DNA of 64,000 bases from Actinomycetota bacterium. Its GTDB lineage: Bacteria > Actinomycetota > Humimicrobiia > Hakubellales > JAMDDV01. The position numbers were made by a program, and so were the translations under genes. Positions 53,553 to 62,307 of the stretch are shown here, piece after piece. Under the pieces are notes generated by a model. That model had not been told where the DNA came from, did no database searches, and saw only the letters and a list, made by a program, of their open reading frames with translations. Position 1 is the first letter of the stretch. Each line of letters opens with the position of its first letter. The stretch spans positions 74,672-138,671 of the forward strand of contig JAMDDV010000015.1 in NCBI GenBank assembly GCA_023488455.1, in the 5' to 3' direction.

Positions 53553-53604
53553 GATATGTCCAGTTACATGTAGCAAGAATAGCGGTCTTGCTGAAGATAA
53601 TAAA

Positions 53605-53630
53605 TAGAGCCCCACATATGTGGGGCTCTA
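53605..53630. terminator. Bidirectional terminator between the surface protein and GT-C genes
   Basis: A 26-base perfect palindrome, TAGAGCCCCACA then TATGTGGGGCTCTA, lies between two convergent genes with T-rich sequence on both sides. It overlaps the last codon of the minus-strand gene. Confidence 0.8.
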
Positions 53631-55184
53631 TTGTTTAATAAAGATGGAAGCTAACTTGTCGCTGTAAACAAGTCTCCATTTTGGAGAAATATTAAGGAAT
53701 CCCTCTAAAGGGTATTTTTTGTTTATGATCACATAATCGAAAGAATATTCTCTATCGAGCTTTTCCCAGTCTTCAGTTAAATATATTGCCCCTGTAAATT
53801 TCTTAAAAATGCTTTTTTCGAAAAGCTGATTCCTATTGTCGATGAAAACTTTTCTCTCAGGATAGGTCTTGTATATGATATAGCCACCCCACGAATAATC
53901 GTTGAACATATTTCCATTTATCTCGGGATGTTTACGGAGGTATTCTACAGCTCGAACAGGAAAGACTTTTTCCATTTCATATTCTCTTAATACTCCTGTA
54001 GTGGAGGTTTTGTAAGCGATAAGGACCGCGAGAAGAACCACGGCAAGCCAGGCAAAAAAATTGATAATCACAATACGGCTTACTGAAGGGGATCTTGCAA
54101 GCAGATTGTTTTTGGCCTGTTGTACATCTGCTCTTTTTATTTTTTTTGATAACTCTTCTGCCAGTCCTGTAGCACTCTCGGTCACGATCGGCAGCCATAA
54201 TATGGATAGAAAAATGATATTTCTGCCAGAGTATAAAGAGAGAACAAGAATAAAAATAAAGATGAGCATGGAACGCGGATCAGGTTTTTTTGGGCTTAAA
54301 GCCAGAATTATAACAGCTAAAATAATAATTGTTAAGAATACCTTTCCGTAGAAAAGATGGAAATCAGGAGAGGCAAATTCTTTTACCACTGCATAGCTAG
54401 TTGGCATGTTTGCCATGCGGAAAACTTCCCTGTAAATTCTTAGGCCAAAAGGGTTAAATAGAGTAGCAAGAGCGCAAATTATGGAGACTGCGAAAATATA
54501 AAGACTATTTCTGATTTCAGCAATATTTAAAGTTTTCTTCGCAGTTATTTTTCTACGGGCAATGCTTAAGAGATCAAAGACGGCAAAATATATTAATAGA
54601 GCCAATCCATATACGAAATTAATGTGAATATTAGCCCAAAGAATCATGAGAGGTGGTAGTATTAAAATGATTTTGCTTTTTGTTTTTTCCCACTGCAGGA
54701 GGGTCAGAAAAAAAATCGTGAGAAAAAATACAGAGAAAATATACGGTCTATCACTCCAGAGGCTTAATGCCAGAAATGAAAATAATAAAGACAGAATGAT
54801 TGTTAAAACAAAATTATACTTCCAACGGGAAAGCACCAGTGCAGTCATTCCAAACGTTGCAATCAGTAAAGCTGCGCGGAGAAAAACCAGGAAATTGAGA
54901 CCAAGAAACGACACTCCGAGATAATAAATTATCTCAGCAAGCCACGAATATGGGGTCCAAACGGACTCTGCTGTATAAGAGAAGATATCCTGGCGCGGTA
55001 TGGAACGTGTTTGGATTATGTATTCTCCAGTTTTGAGATGCCACCAGATATCGTAGTCAGCCGGCGCGATTAACGAAAAAATTGTTAATAATAGCAAGAA
55101 TAAGACAAATATTATTGGTTTTAGGTTTACGTCGGGGCTTTGCCCTTTTTTTAAAATTTCCAAATATTTACCCTGCTTTTTCAA
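53628..55184 (-). CDS. Polytopic membrane protein, GT-C-like (copy A)
   Basis: The 518-residue protein has about ten to twelve hydrophobic helices and a C-terminal soluble domain of about 110 residues. The first external loop has DYDIWWHLKTGEYI, then DIFSYTAESVWTPYSW; the acidic-aromatic pattern is typical of GT-C glycosyltransferases that use lipid-linked sugars. The C-terminal KVFIDNRNQLFEK is shared with copy B. It is the second gene of a pair with a nine-base gap. The acceptor is unknown; the surface protein next door is one candidate. Confidence 0.65.
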   Translation of the reverse strand: MKKQGKYLEILKKGQSPDVNLKPIIFVLFLLLLTIFSLIAPADYDIWWHLKTGEYIIQTRSIPRQDIFSYTAESVWTPYSWLAEIIYYLGVSFLGLNFLVFLRAALLIATFGMTALVLSRWKYNFVLTIILSLLFSFLALSLWSDRPYIFSVFFLTIFFLTLLQWEKTKSKIILILPPLMILWANIHINFVYGLALLIYFAVFDLLSIARRKITAKKTLNIAEIRNSLYIFAVSIICALATLFNPFGLRIYREVFRMANMPTSYAVVKEFASPDFHLFYGKVFLTIIILAVIILALSPKKPDPRSMLIFIFILVLSLYSGRNIIFLSILWLPIVTESATGLAEELSKKIKRADVQQAKNNLLARSPSVSRIVIINFFAWLAVVLLAVLIAYKTSTTGVLREYEMEKVFPVRAVEYLRKHPEINGNMFNDYSWGGYIIYKTYPERKVFIDNRNQLFEKSIFKKFTGAIYLTEDWEKLDREYSFDYVIINKKYPLEGFLNISPKWRLVYSDKLASIFIKQ

Positions 55185-55193
55185 ATGTTTGTT

Positions 55194-56696
55194 TTATATT
55201 CTTCTATAAATTACAGAGATGTTGTCTTCATATATCAAATGCCAGCCTGGAATAATCCTTAGTGCCTGCCCAAGGGCTGATTTTGGTGATGTTAATATAG
55301 TTTTTATTTCGTATTTCTCTAATAATTCTTTCCATTTAGGTTCTAAGGAATAGATATTGTAATATTCGTTGAGTACCTTTTCTCCATGTACAGTAGTCCT
55401 GCCATCAATGAAAACTTTATATTGTGGGTATAGATTGAAGATGAGGAAACCTCCAGAATCAAAGTCATTGTATAGATTTCCAGTTTGCTTCTCGTTAAGC
55501 AAGAATTCGGTTGCAGCCACTGGAAGATCTTTAAGGTAGGGGTAGTTGTATCTTTTTTGACCAGGGAAAAAAATCCAAAAAAGCGTCGCAATCAGTATCA
55601 GAATTAACAATATATTCAAAGGGACGATTTTGAAAGCTTGTTTATTGGTGTTTGGGCTTATGTAGTTACGATTATGAATCAAAGAATTAATGCGGGAAAA
55701 TAAGTGGTTCATGCCCACTATTACCAGTGGGCTCATGGAAATTGCAAAGAGTGGTATGTTCCTGGTTCTGTCTAAAGCTAAAAAAGCAAAAAAACAAAAA
55801 ATAAGTATTTCGTATATCTTTAATTTTTTAGGAATGTGAATCAAGCACAATATACTAACCAGAAGGAAAACACCAAAAAGTAAGGCAAAAGGCTCATGGA
55901 AATTTGGAGATTGCATTTCACTAACGTTTTGGTAAACCCATTTTTCTTGAGATATGGTAATAAATAAGGGGAATATTCTCCAGGTATATGGATTAATGAA
56001 AAAACCGATTACAGTTCCTGCCCCTGCCAGCGCTAAGGGATAAATCTCTTTTATCTTGTTTTGCTTATTGCTTAGATATAGTTGTACTGTTTTTTCAAAA
56101 AGGACAAAGCTGATGAGAATAAAGATTATTGGGAATAGTATATGGGTATTAACCCAAATTACTGCTACTAGAGGAAGCCACTTTAATTTAGATGAGTTTC
56201 TGTTTCTATAGTCTTCTAATATGTAGATTGTTAAGCTTGTAAATGCAAAGGAGAATATCCATGGCCTGGGGGTGAAAGCAGGAACAGAAGAGAGAACAGC
56301 AAAAACTGTGACTATAACAGCAAGAAGTAAATTATTTGTCTGTTTTCTTAAAGTCAGGAAAAGGAACCAGAAAGCTAACTGCAATATGATCAACTTCATT
56401 AATAGGATACCTAACCAATCAAGATTCTTGTATGAAAAATAAGTTCCAATTTCAAAAAGCCAGCTATAGACTAACCATGGTTTGTGAGGGGAGGTGTAAG
56501 AAAAGGGATCATATTTTGGTATTTCGTGATTGGTAGCTATATATTCCCCGATTTTCAGGTGATACCAGATATCGGGATCTCTTACTGGATTGAGAGAGAA
56601 TGCAGAAATTAATACCAATATTAAGAGAAAAAAAATAAAATTAAATGAGAAGATCTTTTCTAAATATTTGTTTTTTCTCAAAGATAGCAATTTCAA
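55194..56696 (-). CDS. Polytopic membrane protein, GT-C-like (copy B)
   Basis: The 500-residue protein is a diverged paralogue of copy A: DPDIWYHLKIGEYIATN and YDPFSYTSPHKPWLVYSW match the first loop, and YKVFIDGRTTVHGEK matches the C-terminal domain. About eleven helices are visible. A membrane sugar transferase is the most likely class. It is transcribed away from the pilus operon; the promoter for the pilin leader lies just upstream on the opposite strand. Confidence 0.65.
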   Translation of the reverse strand: MKLLSLRKNKYLEKIFSFNFIFFLLILVLISAFSLNPVRDPDIWYHLKIGEYIATNHEIPKYDPFSYTSPHKPWLVYSWLFEIGTYFSYKNLDWLGILLMKLIILQLAFWFLFLTLRKQTNNLLLAVIVTVFAVLSSVPAFTPRPWIFSFAFTSLTIYILEDYRNRNSSKLKWLPLVAVIWVNTHILFPIIFILISFVLFEKTVQLYLSNKQNKIKEIYPLALAGAGTVIGFFINPYTWRIFPLFITISQEKWVYQNVSEMQSPNFHEPFALLFGVFLLVSILCLIHIPKKLKIYEILIFCFFAFLALDRTRNIPLFAISMSPLVIVGMNHLFSRINSLIHNRNYISPNTNKQAFKIVPLNILLILILIATLFWIFFPGQKRYNYPYLKDLPVAATEFLLNEKQTGNLYNDFDSGGFLIFNLYPQYKVFIDGRTTVHGEKVLNEYYNIYSLEPKWKELLEKYEIKTILTSPKSALGQALRIIPGWHLIYEDNISVIYRRI

Positions 56697-56721
56697 GTTT
56701 TGTCCGATTTACAATTTAATA

Positions 56722-56751
56722 TTGACAAAGATATCAAAATGTATTTATATT
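56722..56751 (+). promoter_or_regulatory. Promoter for the Flp pilin leader
   Basis: TTGACA (56722-56727) is followed 18 bp later by TATATT (56746-56751), about 35 bases before leader RNA copy 3. Confidence 0.65.
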
Positions 56752-56785
56752 TTTTACATATTTTGATATTATAAACAATAATGCG

Positions 56786-56934
56786 CCCACCAATTTTATA
56801 TTGCGTGGGTTGTTCTTTCTAAAAGAGAATATTTCTCATAAACAGGTGCGGAGAAACTGAGCTCTAATTTGGATTGTCTCATGGACTCGGTGGAGCAAAT
56901 GACAAAACCGACTGTATTGGAAGTCGGTTTTTTA
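56786..56934 (+). ncRNA. Candidate riboswitch copy 3 with overlapping terminator
   Basis: The order matches copies 1 and 2: CCCAC/GTGGG, a TTCTTT/AAGAGAA-type hairpin, GCGGAGAAACTGAG, GGATTGTC, CTCGGTGGAGCAAATG and GACAAAACCGAC. The stem changes from ACTAAG/CTTAGT to ACTGAG/CTCGGT, keeping pairing. The terminator ACCGACT/AGTCGGT (56907-56928) plus T-run again reuses the ACCGAC of the aptamer. It sits about 100 bases before the Flp pilin start and so should set expression of the pilus. Confidence 0.8.
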
Positions 56935-57031
56935 TTTTCAGTTTTTATTTAAAAATGTGAAGGTATAACATACTTTTTAGAGAAAAAACTGATAAAGGTA
57001 AGGAATGTCTGAATTGGGGGAGGTGAAAAAA

Positions 57032-57211
57032 GTGAAGGATTGGTTGATCAAAAAGTATATAGCTATCAGATACGGTGAAGTAGGAGCAACTGCTGTTGAA
57101 TACGGAATACTGGTCGCTCTTATCGCTATTGTTATTATTGCTGCTGTTACACTCGTTGGATTAGCGCTAGCAGGTATGTTCAATAACGTAGCTAGTAAGC
57201 TTGGTGGTTAA
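57032..57211 (+). CDS. flp: Flp-type pilin (Tad pilus major subunit)
   Basis: The 59-residue prepilin has a short basic leader, a cleavage site after glycine in YGEVG|ATAVEYGIL (with the invariant Glu-Tyr), and a hydrophobic helix (VALIAIVIIAAVTLVGLAL), the classic Flp pattern. GTG 57032 has GGGGGAGGTG six bases upstream; the ATG at 57005 would include that ribosome site. It is the first gene of the Tad locus and is preceded by leader RNA copy 3. Confidence 0.9.
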   Translation: MKDWLIKKYIAIRYGEVGATAVEYGILVALIAIVIIAAVTLVGLALAGMFNNVASKLGG

Positions 57212-57268
57212 TCTCCCTATTAGCTATATATTTATAGCAGAACAAAAACAAATGTTTAGTTTTGGAAA

Positions 57269-57302
57269 CCTAGTACCATTTTGAAAATAAAATGGTACTA
57301 GG
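57269..57302 (+). terminator. Strong hairpin between flp and tadE
   Basis: CCTAGTACCATTTT pairs with AAAATGGTACTAGG over 14 bp with a six-base loop, followed by TATTTTAG. It probably stabilises or partly terminates the flp transcript, so pilin is made in excess of the assembly proteins. Confidence 0.7.
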
Positions 57303-57354
57303 TATTTTAGAACAGAGTAAGAGATCATATAAATAAAATTTTTTAAAGAAAGCA

Positions 57355-57756
57355 ATGAGAAGAAGAAGTCTCAAAATAATAAAAGGTGAGAATGGGGCAA
57401 GTGCTGTAGAGTTTGCCATTATTTTGCCCCTGTTGGTAGTATTAATATTTGGAATAGTTGAGTTTGGGATCGCTTATAATAATTACCTTGCCATAACCCA
57501 TGCTGCAAGGGAAGGCGCACGAGTAGCCGCCGTAGATCTTACCAATCCTGATCTGGAAAACATCATCAGGGAGCGAGCCTACCCCGTAACACCTGATGTG
57601 ATTAGTGTAAGTACTCCTGAAGGGGTTAAGATAGGAGATCCCGTAGTGGTCGAGATTACTTATACGATTCATATAGAAATACCCTTTGTGGGAAGCTGGG
57701 ATATTCCCTTAACAAGCAGAGCAACCATGCGACTGGAGAACTATGTGCAACCATAA
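57355..57756 (+). CDS. tadE: TadE-like pseudopilin
   Basis: The 133-residue protein has the TadE signature GENGASAVEFAIILPLLVVLIFGIVEFG with a processing site before the hydrophobic helix and THAAREGARVAA after it. TadE-type minor pilins help Tad pilus assembly. The ATG at 57355 lacks a strong ribosome site. It overlaps tadG by 14 bases. Confidence 0.88.
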   Translation: MRRRSLKIIKGENGASAVEFAIILPLLVVLIFGIVEFGIAYNNYLAITHAAREGARVAAVDLTNPDLENIIRERAYPVTPDVISVSTPEGVKIGDPVVVEITYTIHIEIPFVGSWDIPLTSRATMRLENYVQP

Positions 57757-58759
57757 CAAGAGTAATCATGCGCTGGAAACTTTAGGTGGCAATAACGGGA
57801 ATGTAGCCATCATCATTGCCATATGTCTGGTAGCCCTGATATTATTTGCAGCTCTTGTTGTAGATGTTGGCTCTCTCTATGAGGAGAGAAGATCCCTTCA
57901 GACTGTAGCTGATGCTGCTTCTCTGGCTGGAGTACAGGAGTTGCCCGAGAGTCCTGATGGAGCAATTCAGAAAGCCATTGAATATGCTGCTAAACATGGA
58001 GTGTCTATTGCAGGGAGTGATGTGAATATTAGCTCTACTTTGGCCATTAATGATACTATTACAGTAACTCCAGCTATTCCTGACTCTCCTTTATTCTTTG
58101 CCCGGGTGATTGGAATAGATTCTGCTCCTGTAGGAGCCAGGGCTAAAGCAATAATTGCCTCACCTGAGGAATATGTGGGAGTTGTTCCATGGGGAGTTCC
58201 CGAGAACGATTGGCAGCCTGGAAGTGAGTATGTACTGAAGTATGGTTCGGGACCAGATGGTCAAAGCTTTGCAGGCAACTTTCAACCTCTGGCACTTGAT
58301 AAACCTGGGGGTAAGGAGTACAGGAATAATATTGAGTATGGATCCGATACAACACTAAAAGTCGGAGACATAGTGGATACACAGACCGGAAATCAGGTCG
58401 GTAACACCAGGATAGGAACTGAGGCAAGGATATATAATTATGATGATTTTTCTATGAACCTTTTTGGGGAATTAACTGTCCCCTGGGAGGGAGGTTACAA
58501 ACTTGCAATCCCAGATAGTCAGTTTGTCATGGTTCCTATAATACCCCCATTGGAAGAGGCTACTGGGAAGGAGGAAGTACCAATATTGGGGTTTGTACCC
58601 TTTATTATCACCGGCATTGAGGATATGCAAGGAGATAGCGATTTTGGCAACGGAATAGCCATTGTGGGTACTTTTCTCAATCAGGCTCTTGTGGTTACCG
58701 AAGGTTCTATTGTTCCTGTTACACAGGAAGGTATCAGGGTGATACGTCTGATAGAGTAA
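57743..58759 (+). CDS. TadG-like Flp pilus assembly protein
   Basis: The 338-residue protein has an N-terminal TadG/TadE-like helix (GNVAIIIAICLVALILFAALVVDVGSLYEERRSLQTVADAASLAG) and a long extracytoplasmic region with a VPWGVPE motif, as in TadG-related proteins. It has no von Willebrand domain, unlike full-length TadG of proteobacteria; a VWA domain occurs instead in the last gene of this locus. It is translationally coupled to tadE. Confidence 0.83.
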   Translation: MCNHNKSNHALETLGGNNGNVAIIIAICLVALILFAALVVDVGSLYEERRSLQTVADAASLAGVQELPESPDGAIQKAIEYAAKHGVSIAGSDVNISSTLAINDTITVTPAIPDSPLFFARVIGIDSAPVGARAKAIIASPEEYVGVVPWGVPENDWQPGSEYVLKYGSGPDGQSFAGNFQPLALDKPGGKEYRNNIEYGSDTTLKVGDIVDTQTGNQVGNTRIGTEARIYNYDDFSMNLFGELTVPWEGGYKLAIPDSQFVMVPIIPPLEEATGKEEVPILGFVPFIITGIEDMQGDSDFGNGIAIVGTFLNQALVVTEGSIVPVTQEGIRVIRLIE

Positions 58760-58865
58760 ATAAGAGCGGTCAAACTGGTTGAATAAGTTTAAAAAGTAAA
58801 TTGACAACTAACTATCTATCAGATTAATTATAAGAGGTAATAGAAATATAACTTAAGGGAGAACG

Positions 58866-59675
58866 ATGAGGTTACGGATTGTATTACTGTTTATAGCTGT
58901 TATTTTGGGGGTAGTTGCTGTAGTTGGAGTATTAGCCTATGTCAATAGCATCCGAACTTCTGTGGAAAGAGAGGTAGAAAAAGTTGAAGTGCTGGTCGCT
59001 GCTCAAAATATTCCCAAAGAGACACCTGTTGAAACTATAATTTCCACTAATAGTGTGGTAGCTGAGGCTATACCAAGAAAATATCTGGCAGATGGTGTTC
59101 TTACAACCCTGGATAATTATAAGGGATATGTAGTAGCAGCTCCGATAAATAAGGGAGAGCAGATTACATCAACCAAGTTCATTAAACCTGAGGAGATAGG
59201 ATTAGCCTTTTTGGTTCCAGTTGATATGGTCGCTGTGTCAATTCCAGTTAATGAGGTTATAGGAGTCTCCAATCTCATCAATGTGGGAGATAAGGTAAAT
59301 GTTATCGCTACATTTAAGCCAACGCAGCAGGCTGGCGCAACACCTCCTGAAACAACTGAGGCAGAAGAAGCTCAGGTTCTGATCCAGAAAGAAATTACAA
59401 AGACCTTGTTATGGAACGTAGAAGTATTGTATGTTGGTACCAGGATTGTAACCGAGAAGACACCAACCCAGGAGGGTGGAATTTTAGGAGGTCAGGACGA
59501 ACAGGGAACTAAGGAAATCAAGATCACGACAGTTACTCTGGCTGTTACTCCACAGGATTCAGAGAAGTTAGTCTTTTCGGAGGAAATGGGCAGTGTGTGG
59601 CTGGCCCTTCTTCCTACAAAGGGTATTGAGAAAGAAGAAACTCTTGGGCGAACTTTGGATAATATATTTCAGTAA
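58866..59675 (+). CDS. cpaB: Flp pilus assembly protein CpaB/RcpC
   Basis: The 269-residue protein has an N-terminal membrane helix, then a SAF domain (VEVLVAAQNIPKETPVE) and the conserved VPVDMVAVSIPVNEVIGVSNLINVGDKVNV segment of CpaB. In Gram-negatives it stabilises the secretin; in Gram-positives without outer membrane its job is unclear. AGGGAGAACG precedes the ATG. Confidence 0.88.
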   Translation: MRLRIVLLFIAVILGVVAVVGVLAYVNSIRTSVEREVEKVEVLVAAQNIPKETPVETIISTNSVVAEAIPRKYLADGVLTTLDNYKGYVVAAPINKGEQITSTKFIKPEEIGLAFLVPVDMVAVSIPVNEVIGVSNLINVGDKVNVIATFKPTQQAGATPPETTEAEEAQVLIQKEITKTLLWNVEVLYVGTRIVTEKTPTQEGGILGGQDEQGTKEIKITTVTLAVTPQDSEKLVFSEEMGSVWLALLPTKGIEKEETLGRTLDNIFQ

Positions 59676-59690
59676 AGAATCGGAGTAAAT

Positions 59691-60872
59691 GTGAAAAAGG
59701 TACGCACATTCATAATCGATAGGGAAGATGACAGCGTTAAAAAGATCAGTGGGTTATTAAAAAACGTTTCTGATTTGGAGATCGTACAGACCAGTACAAG
59801 CCTGATGGACCTGGAAGCAGTACTGCGGGAAAAAATCTCTTCATTGGTTTTAATTGGGCCTTATTATGAGATTGGGGATATAGAGAAAATTCTGAGTTCT
59901 CATAGCGCTGATCTATTTTTTGTCAAAGTAATTCTTCTTGTAAAAGAAACTTCAGCAAGTCTCTTAAGAAAAGCTATAAAGCTCAATATCCACGATGTAT
60001 TGGAATTTCCATTCACCTTCAATGATCTTAAAGAATCCATCAAGAGAGTGGAAGAGGCTTTTAGAGGAGTATTAGCTGAAAAGCCCGAAGCTGGCAAGGA
60101 AGTAGAAATAAAAGAGCACCCAGGCTCTAAGATAATAATGGTTTTCAGCACGAAGGGAGGATCAGGAACTTCTTTCATTGCCACTAATACGGCAGTTGAT
60201 CTCATAAGTCAAAACAAAAAGGGAGTAGTTTTGTTTGATCTCAACTATCAGTTTGGTGATGCGGCATTGATGCTTAACTTATACCCCAAACATACTGTTT
60301 ATGAGGTCATGTCCGTCATAGATCAACTGGATTCAGAAATGTTAAATAGTTTTTTAACTACTCATAGTTCTGGAGTGAAGGTTCTACCCGTTCCCATTGA
60401 ACCCTCGCAGGGAGAGGCGATAAGTACAAAAGCTACGATGAAGATCATAGAGATACTCTCGCAAATCAGCGACTATACAGTAATTGATACGCCCTCGGTG
60501 TTTTCCGAGAACGTACTTTCCCTTCTTGAAAGGACGGACTATTTATGTATGGTTGCCAGTATGGATGTTCCCAGCATAAAAAACCTGAAGGTCTCTTTGC
60601 AGGTATTGGATCAGCTAAATTTTCCTCGCGAAAAGGTATTTATTATTCTTAATCGTGCAGATAGCAAAGTAGGCATTACCATAGATGAAATAGAGAAGAC
60701 AATTCAAAGAAAGATAGACGTGGCTATTCCTAGCAATAGAATAGTTCCATTAACCGTTAATAGAGGTATACCAGTAGTTATAGATGCTCCGAAGTCTCCC
60801 GTTAGCAAGAATATTAGAAGATTAACAATGCTGTTAATAGCAACTAAAAGTAAACGGAAAATTCCTTCTTAA
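59691..60872 (+). CDS. tadZ: TadZ/CpaE-like localisation ATPase
   Basis: The 393-residue protein has an N-terminal receiver-like domain (about residues 1-125) without a clear phosphorylation pocket and a C-terminal MinD/ParA-type ATPase with FSTKGGSGTSFIATNTAV (deviant Walker A), DLNYQFGDAALML and VIDTPS. TadZ places the Tad machine at a cell site. GTG start. It lies between cpaB and tadA, the standard order. Confidence 0.9.
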   Translation: MKKVRTFIIDREDDSVKKISGLLKNVSDLEIVQTSTSLMDLEAVLREKISSLVLIGPYYEIGDIEKILSSHSADLFFVKVILLVKETSASLLRKAIKLNIHDVLEFPFTFNDLKESIKRVEEAFRGVLAEKPEAGKEVEIKEHPGSKIIMVFSTKGGSGTSFIATNTAVDLISQNKKGVVLFDLNYQFGDAALMLNLYPKHTVYEVMSVIDQLDSEMLNSFLTTHSSGVKVLPVPIEPSQGEAISTKATMKIIEILSQISDYTVIDTPSVFSENVLSLLERTDYLCMVASMDVPSIKNLKVSLQVLDQLNFPREKVFIILNRADSKVGITIDEIEKTIQRKIDVAIPSNRIVPLTVNRGIPVVIDAPKSPVSKNIRRLTMLLIATKSKRKIPS

Positions 60873-60901
60873 ATTTTTAATAGTAAGGATAGTGGTGAAC
60901 T

Positions 60902-62257
60902 TTGGGATTACAGGAAAGATTTCAAAAAGTTAAAGATTTTGAAAACACTCTGGATGTGAGAGTAGAAGAATCAATCTCCAGTAGGGCAAAACAAATTGAT
61001 AACATCAAACGTGAGGTCCATTTACGCCTGATTGAAGAACTTTCAGACATCATTTTCAAAAAGAATGTCAATGATGCTGAGCTTAAATTAAGGGTATATA
61101 GAGAGGCTCAGAGGTTTCTGGGCGAGAATGGTACCCCTCTTACGGGTGAAGAAAAAAATATAATCATCGATGCTCTTATTGATGATGTAGTTGGTTATGG
61201 ACCTATTGAGGAGTTTTTGAATGATAACGAAGTAACTGAAATCATGGTTAACAATCCTTCTACAATATACATTGAGAAGTTCGGTAAAATATATCCAACA
61301 ACCAAAACTTTTTTAGATGAAGCTCATCTACTGCGAATTATTGATAAGATTGTTGGAAAGATTGGAAGAAGGGTAGATGAAGCTTCACCCTATGTTGATG
61401 CCAGGCTGCCGGATGGCTCAAGGGTAAATGTCATAATTCATCCTTTAGCTCTTAATGGACCTATTTTAACAGTGCGTAAGTTTGCAGCTGATCCGTTCAC
61501 CATCGATGATCTGGTGGAGATGGGCACATGCACGCAGAAAGTGGCTGATTTTTTAGATATCTGTGTCAGGGGCAGGCTAAATATAATTTCCTCAGGTGGA
61601 ACAGGTACTGGCAAAACCACGACCCTGAATGTCCTTTCTTCATTTATCCCAGACGATGAGAGGATCATTACCATAGAGGATGCTGCTGAGTTGCAACTGC
61701 ATCAAAAACATGTTCTTCGATTGGAATCAAGGCCACCTAATATAGAAGGTAAGGGAGAGATTACGATCCGGGATTTGGTTAGAAATGCTCTCCGTATGAG
61801 ACCGGACCGCATCATAGTTGGTGAAGTCAGAGGTGGAGAAGCACTGGATATGTTGCAGGCTATGAACACAGGTCATGATGGCAGCATTAGTACCGTTCAC
61901 GCAAACGCTCCGCGTGACGTCCTCTCAAGGTTGGAGACAATGGTTCTAATGTCTGGGCTTGATCTTCCAATAAGGGCGATACGAGAACAGATTTCTTCTG
62001 CAATAAATCTGATTGTTCATTTAAACAGACTTAAAGATGGCACAAGAAGGTTTATCAGCATAACTGAGGTTCAAGGTATGGAGGGAGATATCATTACCCT
62101 GCAGGATCTTTTTCTTTTTGATTTCTCTATGGGGATTGACGAGTATGGTAGGTTCAGGGGAAGAATTAAATCGACTGGTCTTCGACCAAAATTTTTAGAG
62201 AGGCTGCATGATGTCGGTGTAGATATTTCCAATGAGATATTCCAAAAAGAGATCTAG
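60902..62257 (+). CDS. tadA: Tad pilus secretion ATPase TadA/CpaF
   Basis: The 451-residue VirB11/TadA-type ATPase has [27 protein letters not shown], Walker [18 protein letters not shown], the Asp box [10 protein letters not shown], Walker [15 protein letters not shown], and the His box [14 protein letters not shown]. It powers pilus assembly. The start is TTG 60902 with GTGGTG upstream. Confidence 0.94.
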   Translation: MGLQERFQKVKDFENTLDVRVEESISSRAKQIDNIKREVHLRLIEELSDIIFKKNVNDAELKLRVYREAQRFLGENGTPLTGEEKNIIIDALIDDVVGYGPIEEFLNDNEVTEIMVNNPSTIYIEKFGKIYPTTKTFLDEAHLLRIIDKIVGKIGRRVDEASPYVDARLPDGSRVNVIIHPLALNGPILTVRKFAADPFTIDDLVEMGTCTQKVADFLDICVRGRLNIISSGGTGTGKTTTLNVLSSFIPDDERIITIEDAAELQLHQKHVLRLESRPPNIEGKGEITIRDLVRNALRMRPDRIIVGEVRGGEALDMLQAMNTGHDGSISTVHANAPRDVLSRLETMVLMSGLDLPIRAIREQISSAINLIVHLNRLKDGTRRFISITEVQGMEGDIITLQDLFLFDFSMGIDEYGRFRGRIKSTGLRPKFLERLHDVGVDISNEIFQKEI

Positions 62258-62307
62258 TGAATCGATTGAGTCCATTGGTGACATACTGAATAATAAAGGG
62301 CATTGGG

